Of a DNA stretch of 50,365 bases, positions 9,153-16,884 are shown in pieces. Source of the stretch: a virus. Under the pieces are notes generated by a model. It was not told the DNA's origin and did not search any database. It saw nothing but the letters and a program-made list of their open reading frames with translations. The stretch spans positions 1 to 50,365 of the IMG/VR virus record IMGVR_UViG_3300033149_001247; one strand, 5' to 3'. The translations under genes and the position numbers were made by a program. The first letter of the stretch is position 1; the number at the start of each line of letters is the position of its first letter.

Positions 9153-9379
9153 TAACCTACTCTCTTAAACAACGGTTTATTACTCTTACTCTGCCAATCT
9201 ATCATACACTTAACATCACGTGAGTCTATTATTATAACATCTCCATGGCCCTTTGTGGCATACAAATGCCTAGTCACAGGCCCCCTCCACTTAGCTTTGA
9301 TATTACCAAGGTAAATCAATCTCTCAGTTCCATGTTCCCCGAATTTAACAAGCGTACCACGCTTGATAGCCTTGTCTCT
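9152..9379 (-). pseudogene. 5'-truncated YTG-module gene next to TnpB
   Basis: An open frame of about 75 residues ending in MIDWQSKSNKPLFKRVG carries a divergent YTG module (LIYLGN, GPVTRHLY, IDSRDV, PLFKR). It has no ATG, GTG or TTG before the module. Reading upstream, the frame is closed by TGA at 9380-9382, preceded in frame by ATG 9400 (MSIGRQ), which abuts the tnpB stop. Two readings are possible: the gene lost its 5' end when the tnpB element arrived, or a nonsense codon interrupts a short first exon-like segment. Confidence 0.5.
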
Positions 9380-9399
9380 TCACTGTCTTCCAATACTCA

Positions 9400-9530
9400 T
9401 TAAAATCTTACCTTAGATTCTATGATTGGTTCTTGTTTCACTGAGGTTGCCAACGATGTCACTGCTGGTCTTATATCCTCTCCGCAAGCGTTTGAGACTA
9501 GAGTCTCCAGTTCCGGCGGGACTCGCCGTA
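9400..9530 (-). ncRNA. Putative omega-RNA scaffold region of TnpB copy 1
   Basis: The last ~130 bp of tnpB copy 1 contain a stretch (about 9437-9500) that aligns without gaps to the end of tnpB copy 2 at roughly three identical bases in four (47 of 64 by eye). The two proteins elsewhere look much more diverged. Shared blocks are GAGAGGAT, TAAGACCA and ATCGTTGGC. In IS605-family elements the omega-RNA scaffold overlaps the 3' end of tnpB, so this conservation is taken as the scaffold core. Ends and guide are not determined. Confidence 0.4.
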
Positions 9531-10647
9531 CTGCTAAACTTTTAAGATTCTGTGCAGCATTGAAGTCCCTATCTAACACTGCTCCACAATTACAGACCCA
9601 TACTCTATTTGATAACTTCAGTCCAGAGTTAATATAACCACAATGTCTACATAACTTACTAGATGGGAAAAATCTATCAGCAATTATTAGTTCCTCGCCA
9701 GCCCATAGTGTTTTGTACTCTAGTTGTCTTCTAAACTCAGCCCAACTTACATCGCTAATAGCCTGTGCTAAATAATGATTCTTAATCATCCCCGCAACAT
9801 TTAAGTCTTCTATAACAATTGTGCCCGGTCGTTTCTTATCAGGCTCGGTTTTTGCTACAATGGTGGAGGTAGCCTTATGGAGAATATCTCTACGTATACA
9901 GCTTATTTGGTAGTAAGCCTTAGCTAATTTCTTTCTTGTCTTTTCTCTATTTTTACTACCCTTTTCTCTTCGTGCAAGTTCTCGTTGTAATCGTTTAAGC
10001 TTGTGTTGGGCTTTCTTGAGGGTTTTAGGGTTCTCAAATTGCTGACCATTACTGCAAACTGCAAGCGTCTTAATTCCTAAATCTACACCAATGGGTTCAC
10101 CTATTGCCTGTGTGACCTCAATCTCTTCTCTACATTGAACACTAACAAACCAATGTCCCGCTTTCTCAGACATAGTGGCAGATAGAATATGAATACCTTC
10201 AGTAGGAATATAATCACACTCTTTTAGCCTAAGCCAGCCTATACGCGGAAGCCTAATTCGTCTATTTTCAACTCGGATAGTACTACCCGTTAGCCGAAAA
10301 CTATTAGCATTATGTTTCTTAGACTTAAACTTGGGAAGACCCACTTTTTCACCATTCTTTATACATCGGAAGAAATTTTGGTATGCCCTATCGAGGTTAC
10401 GCAAAGCTTCTTGGGGGATACATTTAGAGTAATTATATAACCAAGGATATGTGGTCTTTTTCAAGGCATTTAGCTGTCGATTTTGTTCAACAAAGTTACT
10501 TGATTTGCCAATATTCTTATATTCTTGTTTGCGTTGGCCTAATCCCCAATTCCAAGCCCATCTTGCTACGCCAGCGCATTGTAACAATAGAGTGCGTTGC
10601 TTATTATTTAAGTCAAGCTCAACTTTGTAACCTCTAAAAATTTCCAT
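9400..10647 (-). CDS. tnpB: TnpB-type RNA-guided nuclease (IS605/IS1341-like), copy 1
   Basis: 415 residues. RuvC-like acidic residues are present: D189 in GVDLGIKT, E280 in VIEDLNVAGM and D361 in DRDFNAAQ. A zinc ribbon lies between them (CRHCG at 333-337, CNCG at 352-355). TnpB proteins are transposon-encoded omega-RNA-guided DNA endonucleases. No TnpA lies beside it. The C-terminal tail ending VKQEP is poorly structured, as expected where the omega-RNA is encoded over the 3' end of the gene. It sits directly between two YTG-module genes, with only 9 bp between the upstream YTG stop and its ATG. Confidence 0.9.
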   Translation of the reverse strand: MEIFRGYKVELDLNNKQRTLLLQCAGVARWAWNWGLGQRKQEYKNIGKSSNFVEQNRQLNALKKTTYPWLYNYSKCIPQEALRNLDRAYQNFFRCIKNGEKVGLPKFKSKKHNANSFRLTGSTIRVENRRIRLPRIGWLRLKECDYIPTEGIHILSATMSEKAGHWFVSVQCREEIEVTQAIGEPIGVDLGIKTLAVCSNGQQFENPKTLKKAQHKLKRLQRELARREKGSKNREKTRKKLAKAYYQISCIRRDILHKATSTIVAKTEPDKKRPGTIVIEDLNVAGMIKNHYLAQAISDVSWAEFRRQLEYKTLWAGEELIIADRFFPSSKLCRHCGYINSGLKLSNRVWVCNCGAVLDRDFNAAQNLKSLAVRRVPPELETLVSNACGEDIRPAVTSLATSVKQEPIIESKVRF

Positions 10648-10656
10648 TGTATTGAT

Positions 10657-10854
10657 TTATGCTTTCCGAAAGCATCCCAGCGACTCTAGATAGCTTATAT
10701 CTGCCTCATTACAAGCAAATGGCCTAACCCTACTAACAAGATACCGCTTACCAGTTGCGCCATAGAATGGCATGGGAGCTAACTGATTCCCAGTATATAT
10801 CATCAATACTTCATTAGCCGATAGTGTTGGCCTAGTTGGCAATTTTAATGGCAC
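10657..10854 (-). CDS. Stand-alone YTG-module protein
   Basis: 65 residues from GTG 10854. The module reads LMIYTGN, then a loop, KRYLVS, a strand, and DISYLESLGCFRKA. An alternative upstream ATG at 10890 with GGAG before it is in frame but meets TGA at its third codon, so either the GTG is used or the gene is broken near its start. Its stop lies 9 bp before tnpB copy 1. Function unknown. Confidence 0.55.
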   Translation of the reverse strand: MPLKLPTRPTLSANEVLMIYTGNQLAPMPFYGATGKRYLVSRVRPFACNEADISYLESLGCFRKA

Positions 10855-10960
10855 TGACCGCGCCGCGATAGGTGGATGACCTCAACCCATTGTCCTATTT
10901 CTCCATTAGTTCTAGTTTTATCTTGCTATCCCGCATCTACTTAAGAACCCCCTTGTACTA

Positions 10961-11017
10961 GGCGAATTAGCTCTTCGAAAGCTCTTAAATAGGGCGAATT
11001 AAGCCCTTTTCAAAGCT
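10961..11017. repeat. Imperfect 24-bp direct repeat pair in a 205-bp intergenic gap
   Basis: Two copies of GGCGAATTA followed by a small inverted repeat and AAAGCT occur at 10961-10984 and 10993-11017. Each copy can form a short stem (AGCTCTTCGAAAGCT-like and AGGGC/GCCCT-like). The rest of the gap 10855-11059 holds no gene that could be supported. Their position near a TnpB element suggests transposon-end remnants or operators; neither can be settled here. Confidence 0.45.
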
Positions 11018-11059
11018 ATTGGTACTTTATCCCTTTATTTCTCTCTACGTGCGTTAGAA

Positions 11060-11455
11060 TCAATCCCGTGGGCGACCTTGAGCCTGTAGTCGCCTTCCAC
11101 TTTCTCGCATAGCCTCAGTGACAATTATCTCCGGATGCTTTCGCAGCCAAGCCCCTACATCTTTGGCCTCGGTGCTAAAAGGCTTATTGGGATTCAATCC
11201 CTTGATTCCTTTACTTACTCTGATATTCCTGTCCATCATGCTGCATGTGAAATAGCCCGCTTCAAAAGTAAGTTTCTTTTTGGCTATCTTGCGTTGAGTA
11301 ACAAGCCACTGAGGAACTATAAAAGTATCTGAGCTTCGGCGGGGGCAGACAGACTCATCTGGATACCAACTTGGGTCAGTGGGAACTAATGGACATAGCG
11401 TAGCCTCGCATCCATTAAATCTTGGGCATTTCTCTTTCGCCGCCATATCAGTCAT
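11060..11455 (-). CDS. Cys-rich small phage protein
   Basis: 131 residues. The N-terminus has a four-cysteine cluster beginning KCPRFNGCEATLCPL with a further VCP, a pattern recurrent in phage and bacterial small proteins and likely to bind zinc. The C-terminus is basic (SGRRLQAQGRPRD). ATG 11455 overlaps the TGA of the upstream YTG gene; GTG 11458 directly before it is also possible. No function assigned. Confidence 0.6.
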   Translation of the reverse strand: MTDMAAKEKCPRFNGCEATLCPLVPTDPSWYPDESVCPRRSSDTFIVPQWLVTQRKIAKKKLTFEAGYFTCSMMDRNIRVSKGIKGLNPNKPFSTEAKDVGAWLRKHPEIIVTEAMRESGRRLQAQGRPRD

Positions 11456-11688
11456 CACTTCCCCACCCTAAAGTATCCAAGATTTAACAACGCTTTTACA
11501 TTCCCGCCATCTACAATTACTTCTGGCCTGAGCTTGCTAAACGTCAACACTTGTCCTGATGGCGCGGTAATAGCCTGTCCGCCAATTGATTCGCCAGTAT
11601 AGTACAAGGTTACTAGAGTCCCGGCCTTAGATGGCTCATAATTGCTCTTATTCAGTGTACCCTTGCGACAATTTGTACAACGAGCCAT
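11455..11688 (-). CDS. Stand-alone YTG-module protein with N-terminal CxxC
   Basis: 77 residues. The N-terminus MARCTNCRKGTL is a zinc-knuckle half; the module is TLYYTGE, a loop, VLTFS, a strand, NVKALLNLGYFRVGK. It is the most complete stand-alone member and lies directly downstream of, and overlapping (TAATG), the 836-residue glycosyltransferase that ends in the same module. This supports a fission/fusion relationship. Function unknown. Confidence 0.65.
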   Translation of the reverse strand: MARCTNCRKGTLNKSNYEPSKAGTLVTLYYTGESIGGQAITAPSGQVLTFSKLRPEVIVDGGNVKALLNLGYFRVGK

Positions 11689-14198
11689 TAAACCACCTTC
11701 TTAAACCAGCCAATATCTAGCAACTTCTCTATATCCTTGTTCTTCGCGGCAAACTCTCTGTTCTTTACTGAGAACGTGTAGCGATTGGAACTAATAAATA
11801 TCACCTGTGGCGCAACCTTCTCGCCAGTATATCTCAATAAAGAAGTATCTCTGCCAGAGACCGTCTTTCCATACATGGCCAACTGTTCTTGTCCGCAGCA
11901 ACCCATAGGTCGCTCACCTTTATATATACTATAATGCTTTTCGCGTAAATAGTCAAGCACTAATTGCTGCAACACTTCGTCTTTCTCTAGAACATCTCTC
12001 ATTGTGCCGTCATGCTGACGATACTTTAGAGTCTTAACTTTAATCCTTCTACCACATACGCCGATCAGTCCTAGCCTAATGTGATAATCCCAGTCTTCAT
12101 AACCATCGCGCATAGCCTCATCATAGCCGCCAACTTTCTCCCACGCCTCTCTAGGATACATGCTGGTAGCAGGAATAATGCTACGTGCCAAGAGTCTATC
12201 AAAATCATACTCTTCTAACTTAGCCTTAGTCTCAGTGCCATTATCCCAAAAAGGTATAATATCACCATAGACTATTAACGGGTCAATAGTAGAGTTCTGC
12301 ATAGTTAGCATCTTATCTAGCGCAGATGGCGTCAGCATATCATCAGCATCTAATGGCACTATATACTCAGTATCAAGCCACTCTATACCGCGATTCCTGG
12401 CGGCAGATAGTCCCTGGTTATCCTCTAGTTCTAACAGCCTAAATCTATGGTCATCATTGGGTATTATCTCGGCTAGCCCCTGATGCCCACCATCATCAAC
12501 TATTATAACCCTAAAGTCTTGATACTTCTGCTTCTGCAAACTCTCAATAGCATCACTAAGATACTGTTTTTGTTTATAGCATGGTATTACTATACCAACT
12601 GAACAAGGATATAGCTCAGGGTGACAAGCATTAACTATAGCGCGAAGCCTCTTCTCTTGCCCCTGTGAGTCCATATTTCTACCTGTGCCGCGTATTCGAT
12701 AGTTAAAGTAAGTATCATTAACATGAATCCCGTCATAGAAATGCTTGCCTATATTTAGCCATAGCTCATAATCTTCCCAACTAGGATTGATATTCTTATA
12801 CCCACCACATCTACGCCATGCTTCTTTTCTAAACATACTACAGCAACCAAGGAAATTGCCCTTAACTAAGTCTCTAAAATTCCATTCTCGACACTTAACT
12901 GTGCCATACTCTTCACCAAAGAGACGGAAGTTACCATAGGCTATGCCAATTGATCTATCACTGGAAATAGCTCGATATAACTTCTGGATGTAATCAGAGG
13001 GTATCTTGTCGTCACCATCTAAACATAGAACATATGTCCCACGGGCAACCTCTATGCCAGCATTACGCGATGGGCCAGCTTTTAGATTAAACTTATTAAG
13101 CACTAACCGTAACTGTTTATTCTTCCGCTTGAGTCTCTTAAGAATCTTCCTTGAGTTATCAGTAGAACGGTCATCAATTATGATAATCTCATATAGCTTA
13201 TCGAACTGTTGATCTAATGCTGACTGGACAGCTTCTTCTATATACTTCTCAAGATTATAACAGGTAATAACTATACTAACTTCAATATCATCTTCATTCT
13301 CTGGCTTAAGAGCATCTTCATAGCATTGGATATACTGAGGAATAATCTTGTCCCAGTCATAATCTTTGGCTGACTCTCTAGCATTAGTAGACAATGCATT
13401 ATAATCTTGTAGAATATGTTGCGCGGCGGCTAGTAACTGTGGCCACTCGATAGCATTAGCCTGTGGTGATTCACCAAGATGGCCATTATAGCCGTTCTTA
13501 ATAACTTCTGCTGTGCCACCCCAGTTGAATCCCAACACTGGTTTACCAAGGGCCAGTGCCTCAATAACCTGTACCGAAAACTGTTCATTAGTTATTGCAA
13601 TTAGAACTGAGCTATCAGCGATAATCTGTAGCATCTTCTCATAATGTTGCAGTCCTATTACTGTAACGTTGGGAGGAAGTATACCAGCGGGAGCAAATGT
13701 CAAGATAAACTTACACTGAGGAAGTTGACTAGCAAGCCATAGCGCGGGCCGAGGATCATTAGGCCACGCCATGTTATTCTTGGCCCATAGAAAGACAGGG
13801 GTATTGCTGGGATACTGTTCTATAGTCTGTAAATACTTCCAGTCTACACCGTTGCGAATAATACGAGGCTGAATATTGAGCTTGTTTTGGTAAATCTCTG
13901 TAGTATGCTGACTGACACTTGTGACAACCTTTGCGGCCACTAGAAGTCGATGAATAATCTCATTAGCCATAGTCTCATTAGGAGTTTTGGGATCGCGCCA
14001 AACACCATGATTTGTGTAAACATCTGCTTGAGAATGCCATGCCAAAGCGTGACAATGACGTATATCAGCCAAATCAGGATTATCAACAATTTCAATACCA
14101 TACTGTGGCAGTAGTCTAGTTAAGTCACTTACTACACGATTGACGCCACCTATTGAAGATGAGAATGAACTTGCTGTGGGCAAAAGGCAAACTTTCAC
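11688..14198 (-). CDS. Three-domain glycosyltransferase GT4-GT2-GT2 with C-terminal YTG module
   Basis: 836 residues from GTG 14198 (AAGGAA 10 bp upstream). Residues 1-300 are a GT4 domain (SSIGGVNRV, QFSVQVIEALALGKP, GGTAEVI). Residues 306-525 are a GT2 domain (VSIVITCYN, IDDRSTD at 341-347, DGDD at 394-397, WEDY at 474-477). Residues 533-755 are a second GT2 domain (VGIVIPCY, VDDGG at 567-571, DADD at 617-620, YEDWD at 700-704). Residues 785-836 are the YTG module (LRYTGE, RYTFS, LLDIGWFKK). All three catalytic domains keep their acidic motifs, so three successive sugar transfers are plausible. It is a larger paralogue of 626-2578. Confidence 0.88.
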   Translation of the reverse strand: MKVCLLPTASSFSSSIGGVNRVVSDLTRLLPQYGIEIVDNPDLADIRHCHALAWHSQADVYTNHGVWRDPKTPNETMANEIIHRLLVAAKVVTSVSQHTTEIYQNKLNIQPRIIRNGVDWKYLQTIEQYPSNTPVFLWAKNNMAWPNDPRPALWLASQLPQCKFILTFAPAGILPPNVTVIGLQHYEKMLQIIADSSVLIAITNEQFSVQVIEALALGKPVLGFNWGGTAEVIKNGYNGHLGESPQANAIEWPQLLAAAQHILQDYNALSTNARESAKDYDWDKIIPQYIQCYEDALKPENEDDIEVSIVITCYNLEKYIEEAVQSALDQQFDKLYEIIIIDDRSTDNSRKILKRLKRKNKQLRLVLNKFNLKAGPSRNAGIEVARGTYVLCLDGDDKIPSDYIQKLYRAISSDRSIGIAYGNFRLFGEEYGTVKCREWNFRDLVKGNFLGCCSMFRKEAWRRCGGYKNINPSWEDYELWLNIGKHFYDGIHVNDTYFNYRIRGTGRNMDSQGQEKRLRAIVNACHPELYPCSVGIVIPCYKQKQYLSDAIESLQKQKYQDFRVIIVDDGGHQGLAEIIPNDDHRFRLLELEDNQGLSAARNRGIEWLDTEYIVPLDADDMLTPSALDKMLTMQNSTIDPLIVYGDIIPFWDNGTETKAKLEEYDFDRLLARSIIPATSMYPREAWEKVGGYDEAMRDGYEDWDYHIRLGLIGVCGRRIKVKTLKYRQHDGTMRDVLEKDEVLQQLVLDYLREKHYSIYKGERPMGCCGQEQLAMYGKTVSGRDTSLLRYTGEKVAPQVIFISSNRYTFSVKNREFAAKNKDIEKLLDIGWFKKVV

Positions 14199-14214
14199 AG
14201 ATTAGATTCCTTTT

Positions 14215-14424
14215 TTAATAGTGATGATATAGAAACATTCTCTTAGCACTCTTGTCCCAACCCAAAGTCAAACATTCAATAAAATCATTATCATCTTCGC
14301 CATGATGACGAATCATTGTTACAGGGGTAGTTGTACCATAACGCTCAGGATACTCAAGCCATACCTCAGTGTCATCTGAAATATCATAGTTATCTAACCA
14401 TTTACGTAACGCGCCAACGGTCAT
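14215..14424 (-). CDS. Small acidic phage protein (MTVGALRKWL type)
   Basis: 69 residues beginning MTVGALRKWLDNY, which resembles the small phage family starting MTVxELxxxL with an acidic body and a beta-rich centre (EVWLEY). ATG 14424 is preferred over GTG 14430 because it forms an ATGA overlap with the peptide gene upstream. Function unknown. Confidence 0.55.
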   Translation of the reverse strand: MTVGALRKWLDNYDISDDTEVWLEYPERYGTTTPVTMIRHHGEDDNDFIECLTLGWDKSAKRMFLYHHY

Positions 14425-14552
14425 TCGCACTTGCTATCTTCCTCAATTTTCTCTCTTATAGCCACTTCTATCACATCTTCAAATGGTCTAAGATACTCTT
14501 TTATTGCTGCCATGGCTTGTTTTAATGCAGAAAGTTTCTGGATAGTTGTCAT
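14421..14552 (-). CDS. 43-residue helical peptide
   Basis: A short gene of 43 residues (MTTIQKLSALKQAMAAIKEY...) predicted wholly helical by its heptad-like Leu/Ile/Val spacing. It overlaps the next gene by ATGA, which supports translation. It starts 25 bp after the TnpB copy 2 stop codon, so the TnpB element may sit directly in front of it. Function unknown. Confidence 0.45.
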   Translation of the reverse strand: MTTIQKLSALKQAMAAIKEYLRPFEDVIEVAIREKIEEDSKCE

Positions 14553-14568
14553 TATAGGATCGTGAGTT

Positions 14569-14591
14569 GCTCAAGGCTAAAGCGCCTGAGC
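14569..14591 (-). repeat. IS605-type right-end hairpin candidate with bulged T
   Basis: On the minus strand the sequence folds as GCTCA-GGC / GCC-T-TGAGC with a six-base loop and one unpaired T in the 3' arm. It spans the end of tnpB copy 2. IS200/IS605 ends are imperfect subterminal hairpins with an extruded T, so this is a good candidate for the right end of the element. The exact cleavage site is not called. Confidence 0.45.
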
Positions 14592-14700
14592 TTCTGGCTT
14601 CGACGAGGCCGCCAACGATAATGCCGTTGGTCTTACATCCTCTCCACCAGCGTGAGTTCCGGCAACTCCTGCCGTACCAAATAACTCAATGTTTATTGCT
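14577..14700 (-). ncRNA. Putative omega-RNA scaffold region of TnpB copy 2
   Basis: The 3' end of tnpB copy 2 (about 14591-14654) carries GAGAGGAT, TAAGACCA and ATCGTTGGC blocks at the same spacing as copy 1. Conservation at base level without gaps, between otherwise divergent genes, fits an RNA constraint. The downstream end probably lies at or beyond the hairpin at 14569-14591. The guide sequence is not determined. Confidence 0.4.
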
Positions 14701-15767
14701 GCATTTTCGTCTCGGTCATGGATAACCCCACATTCAGGACATACCCATTCTCGATCCGAAAGTTTTAACAATCCATTGATATAACCACAATGATGACAAC
14801 GCTTAGATGAAGGAAAGAATCTATCAACTTGGCTAATCTGACAGCCATACCATTTACCTTTATAAGAAAGCTGACGAATAAATTCTCCCCACCCCGCATC
14901 GGCAATAGACTTAGCGAGACAGTGATTCCGCATCATATTCTTCACGGCTAGGGACTCAGCATAGATAACTTGATTTTCATTAACTAGCTTACGAGTCAAT
15001 TTGTGAAGAAAGTCATTACGCTGATTCTTTACTTTCTCATGTTGCCTAGCAAGGACAAGTCGCGCTTTTTCCCAACCATTAGAACCCTTTTTACAACGAG
15101 ATAACCGCCGCTGCAATCGCCTCAGCCGTTTTTCGGCCTTACGAAGATATTGAGGGGCTTTTACTCGTTCACCCTTAGATGTAACAATAAAATCCTTAAG
15201 TCCTAAATCAATACCAATTATGTCGCCATTATACTCTGGCTCAAGAATCTCATCTTCACATAAAATGGAGGCAAAATACTTATCAGTCTTGGTTTGAGAA
15301 ATAACAACATGCTTCATTTTGCCTGTGATGGGTCGATGGATGGTCATACTAACTAGGCCAGGGACTTTAGGGAGACGTAATTTGCCATCCTTAATCCAGA
15401 ACCTCTGTGGTACACGAAAAGATTGCTTGCCTCGCTTACTCTTGAATCTTGGGAAACTGGCTCGACGCTTAAAGAAATTTACATATGCTGTATCAAGATC
15501 ACGCAAAGATTGCTGAAGTGATTGTGAATTGATTTCACTAAGCCAAGTATAATCAGGTTTATGCTTAAGGTCAGTCAACATCTGAGATGTGTCATAATAA
15601 TTTAGACCCTTTTTGCCATCACCACTTTTGTTGGCTATATAATAGTCAATTCGCTCACGCAAGAAATAGTTATAGACAAAACGGCAACATCCAAATTGTT
15701 TAGCAAATACTTCTTGTTGATCCTTGTTAGGATAGAGTCGAAACTTATAGGCTCGTCTAATCTTCAT
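14577..15767 (-). CDS. tnpB: TnpB-type RNA-guided nuclease, copy 2
   Basis: 396 residues from ATG 15767. RuvC-like acidic residues are D187 (GIDLGLKD), E271 (VIYAESLAV) and D353 (DRDENAAIN). The zinc ribbon is CHHCG (324-328) and CPECG (343-347). The N-terminus [17 protein letters not shown] is typical of the family. It is a different lineage from copy 1, judging by the N-terminal region and insertions. A perfect sigma-70 promoter ends 7 bp before the ATG, so the mRNA should be leaderless. No TnpA is nearby. An upstream in-frame start would run through the promoter and is rejected. Confidence 0.9.
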   Translation of the reverse strand: MKIRRAYKFRLYPNKDQQEVFAKQFGCCRFVYNYFLRERIDYYIANKSGDGKKGLNYYDTSQMLTDLKHKPDYTWLSEINSQSLQQSLRDLDTAYVNFFKRRASFPRFKSKRGKQSFRVPQRFWIKDGKLRLPKVPGLVSMTIHRPITGKMKHVVISQTKTDKYFASILCEDEILEPEYNGDIIGIDLGLKDFIVTSKGERVKAPQYLRKAEKRLRRLQRRLSRCKKGSNGWEKARLVLARQHEKVKNQRNDFLHKLTRKLVNENQVIYAESLAVKNMMRNHCLAKSIADAGWGEFIRQLSYKGKWYGCQISQVDRFFPSSKRCHHCGYINGLLKLSDREWVCPECGVIHDRDENAAINIELFGTAGVAGTHAGGEDVRPTALSLAASSKPEAQAL

Positions 15768-15774
15768 GCTTACA

Positions 15775-15803
15775 ATTATAGCGTTGTTTTTGTAACCTGT
15801 CAA
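15775..15803 (-). promoter_or_regulatory. Perfect sigma-70 promoter of tnpB copy 2
   Basis: Minus strand TTGACA (15798-15803), 17 bp spacer, TATAAT (15775-15780). The expected start site falls at or one base before the tnpB ATG at 15767, which predicts a leaderless transcript. Confidence 0.8.
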
Positions 15804-15898
15804 ATTGGACTAGGGCAGTTGGGAAATCTTTATATCTAGAGGCCAAGACACTTTGATTTTATGAATTTTTATAGTAACCTGACATGTAAGAACCGAAT

Positions 15899-16138
15899 TC
15901 ACGACTCATTGATGCCCTCCTTATAATACCAATCTTTGCTTCCCCAGCCTACTATTTGTGACCACTCCATAATTCTAATTCCAATAACATAAAGTATATG
16001 ACCTAGCCAACCACGAAGGGGAGATGCTGGCCGAGGGTAAGGTATTGAAAGACCTTCATTCCATTCATCAAGCGCACGTAATCCCTCTTCTAATATATCA
16101 CTTTCATCTTGAGTGGAAACATGTGAAAGCTCAGTCAT
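15899..16138 (-). CDS. Hypothetical protein with one hydrophobic segment
   Basis: 79 residues. The N-terminal half is acidic and helical (DILEEGLRALDEWNEG). The C-terminal half holds a hydrophobic stretch around WLGHILYVIGIRIM that could span or touch the membrane. It overlaps the end of the upstream gene by 8 bp. Not recognised. Confidence 0.5.
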   Translation of the reverse strand: MTELSHVSTQDESDILEEGLRALDEWNEGLSIPYPRPASPLRGWLGHILYVIGIRIMEWSQIVGWGSKDWYYKEGINES

Positions 16139-16358
16139 TTACCTCTGCCTGATTTGCTCTAATCTCTTGCCTGGTCAACTTACCAAAATGCCTGCGTGGA
16201 TTACCACAACATTCTCTACTACATGGGCATCTAGTGTTTGCTAGAATCCCAACTTGCTTATCAGTCACTTCACATTCTGGTAACCAAAAACGTAGCATCT
16301 TACGCACCTTCTGCTTGATTCTTTCTGTATGATACCGCCTAATTGCAGAATGACCCAT
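16131..16358 (-). CDS. Small basic Cys-rich protein (CxCxxxCCGNPRRHFG)
   Basis: 75 residues. A basic N-terminal helix (HTERIKQKVRKML) is followed by LANTRCPCSRECCGNPRRHFGKLTRQE, given here only as the landmarks CPCS, CCGNPRRHFG and TRQE. This arrangement is a widespread small protein family in bacteria and phages, likely metal- or nucleic-acid-binding. AAGGTG lies 7 bp before the ATG. Function not established. Confidence 0.65.
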   Translation of the reverse strand: MGHSAIRRYHTERIKQKVRKMLRFWLPECEVTDKQVGILANTRCPCSRECCGNPRRHFGKLTRQEIRANQAEVND

Positions 16359-16426
16359 ATTTTAACACCTTAAACGTTTTGGATTTGTCCCTATTGCCTT
16401 CTAACGAACGGAATACAGTATAGATA

Positions 16427-16678
16427 CTATGTGTTATGCAACCAAGCATTAAAACGCTTCTCTGTGAGCATACCAGCCACTTGCTTAACTGGCAACCCAT
16501 TATCAAAGAGTATCAATGTCGGCAATGTTCCCACATGATACTTAATAGCTAAGTCAGTCCTCTTACATACATCGGCAATCATCAATGAGACATTAGCCTT
16601 GTCGCAAACACTAGGCAGAAATTGTTTCATTTGATGACAACCAGCACAGGTGTCAGATGTGAATAGAAGAAGTTTCAT
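16427..16678 (-). CDS. Thioredoxin-like protein
   Basis: 83 residues from ATG 16678 (AAGGA 7 bp upstream). Redox motif CAGC follows the first strand (LLLFTSDTCAGCHQM), and TLPT supplies the cis-proline loop. It lacks the extended N-terminal helix of host thioredoxins, as is usual in phage versions. It could reduce ribonucleotide reductase or thiols in virion proteins; the major capsid protein here is unusually Cys-rich. An in-frame ATG 27 bp upstream lacks a ribosome site. Confidence 0.8.
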   Translation of the reverse strand: MKLLLFTSDTCAGCHQMKQFLPSVCDKANVSLMIADVCKRTDLAIKYHVGTLPTLILFDNGLPVKQVAGMLTEKRFNAWLHNT

Positions 16679-16701
16679 GGGTTTCCTTATTAGATAAAAG
16701 A

Positions 16702-16797
16702 GCATAGGGCTGGAGTCGAACCAGCTAGTTTGTTTCCACCCGGGAATTGTATCTTCGTTTCCACCAGGAACTTGTGTCCACTACGCCTCGCCCATGC
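16702..16797 (-). tRNA. tRNA-like gene, oversized, anticodon unclear
   Basis: Minus-strand sequence has a 7-bp acceptor stem (GCATGGG with CCTATGC, one G-T pair) and a perfect T arm (GCTGG-TTCGACT-CCAGC). The body is 96 nt because a ~24-nt segment occurs twice in tandem (16750-16774 and 16726-16749, both containing GGTGGAAAC). The segment has the length of an anticodon arm plus variable loop; with one copy removed the gene would have normal tRNA length. No anticodon stem of five pairs is visible. It may be a pseudo-tRNA or a class II-like tRNA. Confidence 0.45.
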
Positions 16798-16884
16798 TCA
16801 ATTTTTTATATGTGTGACTTCCGGTTTGTGACTGGCCGCTAAAGGATACGATGGCCTTGGGTGTAGTCCTCACCATTTTATTAA

